64,000 nucleotides of DNA from assembly GCF_016865365.1 (NCBI RefSeq), contig NZ_AP024469.1, forward strand, positions 1,541,001 through 1,605,000, written 5' to 3'. The position numbers and the translations under genes were made by a program. Source of the DNA: Geobacter sp. SVR (GTDB lineage Bacteria > Desulfobacterota > Desulfuromonadia > Geobacterales > Pseudopelobacteraceae). The notes beneath the pieces were generated by a model that saw only the letters and a list, made by a program, of their open reading frames with translations, did not search any database and was not told the DNA's origin. Below are positions 62,148 through 64,000 of the stretch, piece by piece (position 1 is the first letter of the stretch; every line of letters starts with the position of its first letter).

Positions 62148-63509
62148 CTATCCAAAGGGCAGCATACCCTTGCCCAGTCCGCCCATTCCTTTGAGCAGGC
62201 CTTTGGGGCCGAGTTTCTGCAATTGCTTCATGACCTTCTGGGCCTCGGTAAAGCGCTTGAGGAGCTGGTTGATCTCCTGAACCGTTGTACCACTTCCCTT
62301 GGCTATGCGCAGACGGCGGCTGCCGTTGATAATGTGATGATTGGCCCGCTCGCCCGGCGTCATCGAACGGATAATGGCCTCGATCCGCTTCAGCTCCTTC
62401 TCGCTCGGCTGGGCCCCCTGCATCTGCTTCATCATCTTGCCCATGCCCGGGATCATGCCCAGAATCGACTCAATCGATCCCATCTTCTTGATCTGCTGGA
62501 GCTGGGCGAGGAAATCTTCCAGGTCGAACTGGTTCTTCTTGAGCTTCTGCTGAAGACGGGCAGCTTCCTTCTCGTCAAAGACCGACTGGGCCTTTTCCAC
62601 CAGGGAGAGTACGTCACCCATTCCCAGAATGCGCGAGACAAGCCGGTCGGCGTGGAAGATCTCCAGCGCGTCCAGCTTTTCGCCCAGACCCACAAATTTG
62701 ACCGGCTTGCCGGTAACGGCCTTGATCGAGAGGGCTGCGCCCCCTTTGGCGTCGCCGTCAAGTTTGGAGAGAACCACGCCGGTGATGCCGAGGCGATCGT
62801 TGAAGCCGCTGGCAACGTTGACCGCTTCCTGCCCGGTCATGGCATCCGCCACGAACAGGATTTCCAACGGCTGAACCGCGCCCTGGATCTCGGCCAGTTC
62901 GTTCATCAGAAAATCGTCGATCTGATGACGACCGGCAGTATCAAGGATGACGGTGTCGTAGCCGTTCAGTTCGGCGAACCGCATGGCAGCGGTACAGATG
63001 TCGAGCGGCTTCTGGTCGGCCGAAGAGTCGAATACTTCGAGGCTGAGCTGTCTGCCGACAGTTTTGAGCTGCTCTATGGCAGCGGGACGGTATACGTCCG
63101 CCGGCACCAGCAGGGGACGCCGCTTCAGCCCTTTGATGTGTCGGCCGAGCTTGCCGCAGGTGGTGGTTTTTCCGGCCCCCTGCAGGCCGACCATCATGAT
63201 GGCGACCGGCGGCTTTGCCGCCAGATTGAGGCTGTTGTCCTCGTGTCCGCCCATCACGGCAATCAGCTCGTCATGGACGATCCTGACGACCTGCTGGCCG
63301 GGGGACAGACTCTGCAGCACCTCGGTGCCGACCGCCTTGGTCCGGACCGCCTCAATGAAATCCTTGACCACCTTGAAATTGACATCTGCCTCAAGGAGTG
63401 CCAAGCGCACTTCACGCAGCCCTTCCTTGATATTCTCCTCGGTCATTACCCCTTGGCCGCGGAGTTTTTTAAAAGCAGATTCCAGTTTTTCAGACAGGCT
63501 ATCAAACAT
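62148..63509 (-). CDS. ffh: Signal recognition particle protein Ffh (SRP54)
   Basis: GTPase of 453 aa that brings nascent membrane proteins to FtsY and SecYEG. The N domain is about 1-85. The G domain has GLQGAGKTTTCGKLGRHI (P-loop), DTAGRHQIDDFLMNEL and TGVVLSKLDGDAKGGAALS. The M domain has the Met-rich IPGMGKMMKQM and the RNA-binding SRRLRIAKGSGTTVQEINQLLK. A strong promoter precedes it and it heads the ffh-to-rnhB run. Confidence 0.97.
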   Translation of the reverse strand: MFDSLSEKLESAFKKLRGQGVMTEENIKEGLREVRLALLEADVNFKVVKDFIEAVRTKAVGTEVLQSLSPGQQVVRIVHDELIAVMGGHEDNSLNLAAKPPVAIMMVGLQGAGKTTTCGKLGRHIKGLKRRPLLVPADVYRPAAIEQLKTVGRQLSLEVFDSSADQKPLDICTAAMRFAELNGYDTVILDTAGRHQIDDFLMNELAEIQGAVQPLEILFVADAMTGQEAVNVASGFNDRLGITGVVLSKLDGDAKGGAALSIKAVTGKPVKFVGLGEKLDALEIFHADRLVSRILGMGDVLSLVEKAQSVFDEKEAARLQQKLKKNQFDLEDFLAQLQQIKKMGSIESILGMIPGMGKMMKQMQGAQPSEKELKRIEAIIRSMTPGERANHHIINGSRRLRIAKGSGTTVQEINQLLKRFTEAQKVMKQLQKLGPKGLLKGMGGLGKGMLPFG

Positions 63510-63552
63510 CGTTGGTACGCCACTCGATGGACTAATAATTATAAAGAGGATA

Positions 63553-63582
63553 ACTATAAAGTAGACAATTGAAAACTGTCAA
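63553..63582 (-). promoter_or_regulatory. Sigma-70 promoter of ffh operon
   Basis: On the minus strand TTGACA (63582-63577) and TATAGT (63558-63553) are 18 bases apart, about 45 bases before the ffh start. The gap 63583-63808 shows nothing else convincing. Confidence 0.75.
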
Positions 63583-63808
63583 GAAATATTTATTTTTCGG
63601 GAGTTCCGCTGGGACGCGACAGCGATCGATGAGTTGGGGGCCGAAACCAGGGCTGGAGGGCCATTGAGCGGGCAGCGCCGGCACAAGCCGGCGCATGCCG
63701 ATTACTTCGCCACCCTGTTTCCGGCTCTCTGCGTATCCCGATATTCGCGGGCATTCCGTGCGGAAGGGATAAGGGGGATGAGCGTTTTACGGCCCAGTGA
63801 ATTCGTTG

Positions 63809-64000
63809 TCAAAGTTTTACAACCCGGCCGGCCGTCAGCAGATTCTCGGCCGTGGTGAGCATGTTGGTGGTCTCTCCGACGCGCGGTTTTTCCTTCAGTC
63901 CGAAGTAATCGAGACAGAGGCCGCAGGAAAGAACCTCCACTCCCATTCCCCGCAGTTTTTCCAAGGCTTCGAACACATCCGACCCTTCGGTGCTGAGCAA
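63809..64000 (-). CDS. yedF: YedF-like selenium-metabolism protein (C-terminal part, cut by the window edge)
   Basis: The last 63 residues of a protein that enters from beyond the window. FEALEKLRGMGVEVLSCGLCLDYFGLKEKPRVGETTNM, shown in part here as GVEVLSCGLCLDYFGLKE and VGETTNM, is the C-terminal DsrE-like domain signature of YedF. YedF is a sulfurtransferase-like protein that co-occurs with selenocysteine machinery. The N-terminal TusA-like domain is not in the window. It supports reading the TGA in the thioredoxin gene as Sec. Confidence 0.78.
   Translation of the reverse strand: MLSTEGSDVFEALEKLRGMGVEVLSCGLCLDYFGLKEKPRVGETTNMLTTAENLLTAGRVVKL

Noticed and set aside
62058-63572. 504-aa plus-strand ORF opposite ffh
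   Set aside because: It is an antisense frame of ffh. The minus-strand frame has clear SRP54 motifs; the plus frame has no recognisable domain.
63634-63858. 74-aa plus-strand ORF near the right edge
   Set aside because: It overlaps the YedF end antisense, has no ribosome binding site and no recognisable motif.

Overview
The window reads as chromosome of a GC-rich, Gram-negative, Geobacter-like deltaproteobacterium (Geobacterales/Desulfuromonadales). The basis is gene content and order: fur-feoB-(zinc ribbon)-DtxR/FeoA regulator, ispE-tRNA-Gln-prs-rplY-pth-ychF, ffh-rpsP-khpA-rimM-trmD-SPOUT-rplS-rnhB, class I fumarase, LpxC, and a very large OmpB-type multicopper oxidase. I see no IS element, prophage, CRISPR array or rRNA. 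One tRNA (Gln, TTG) is present.

Layout. 1-4.7 kb: tail of an unknown gene, small hypothetical genes, a lone mercuric reductase (merA), a zinc-ribbon rhomboid protease and a proline-rich exported protein. 4.7-11.3 kb: an apparent sigma-54-driven two-gene operon encoding a small exported protein and an 1878-residue multicopper oxidase with internal insertions and duplicated C-terminal modules. 11.3-14.6 kb (minus): GapN-type aldehyde dehydrogenase, then aroE-aroK. 14.8-16.7 kb: envelope proteins. 16.8-20.9 kb (minus): S1-domain protein, ferritin-like protein, a thioredoxin-2 with an in-frame TGA at the first active-site cysteine (probable selenoprotein), and fumarase. 21.2-21.8 kb: cysE. 22.4-26.2 kb: a five-gene envelope-type cassette of unknown function. 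26.3-33.8 kb: lpxC, then the ychF-to-ispE cluster (minus) with a radical SAM gene inserted. 34-36 kb: the agmatine-to-putrescine pair aguA-aguB. 36-43.2 kb: DUF2721 protein, chemoreceptor, NHL-repeat lipoprotein, aminotransferase, DUF2156 protein. 43.3-50.3 kb: rpsF-rpsR-DUF2232-rplI, CorC-like and AsmA-like membrane proteins. 50.4-54 kb: iron-regulation locus. 54-59 kb: phosphoglycerate mutase, NudC, MltG, metallophosphoesterase. 58.6-63.6 kb (minus): SRP and ribosome/tRNA-modification operon. The right edge carries the C-terminus of a YedF-like selenium-metabolism protein.

The main discovery candidates are: the selenocysteine thioredoxin, with a perfect stem-loop correctly spaced after the TGA and YedF elsewhere in the window; the sigma-54 promoter with upstream repeats in front of the multicopper oxidase; two families of dispersed intergenic repeats; the five-gene 22.4-26.2 kb cassette; and a probably leaderless lpxC mRNA. 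All calls come from reading the sequence. No database search was run, so family names rest on recognised motifs and remembered gene order.
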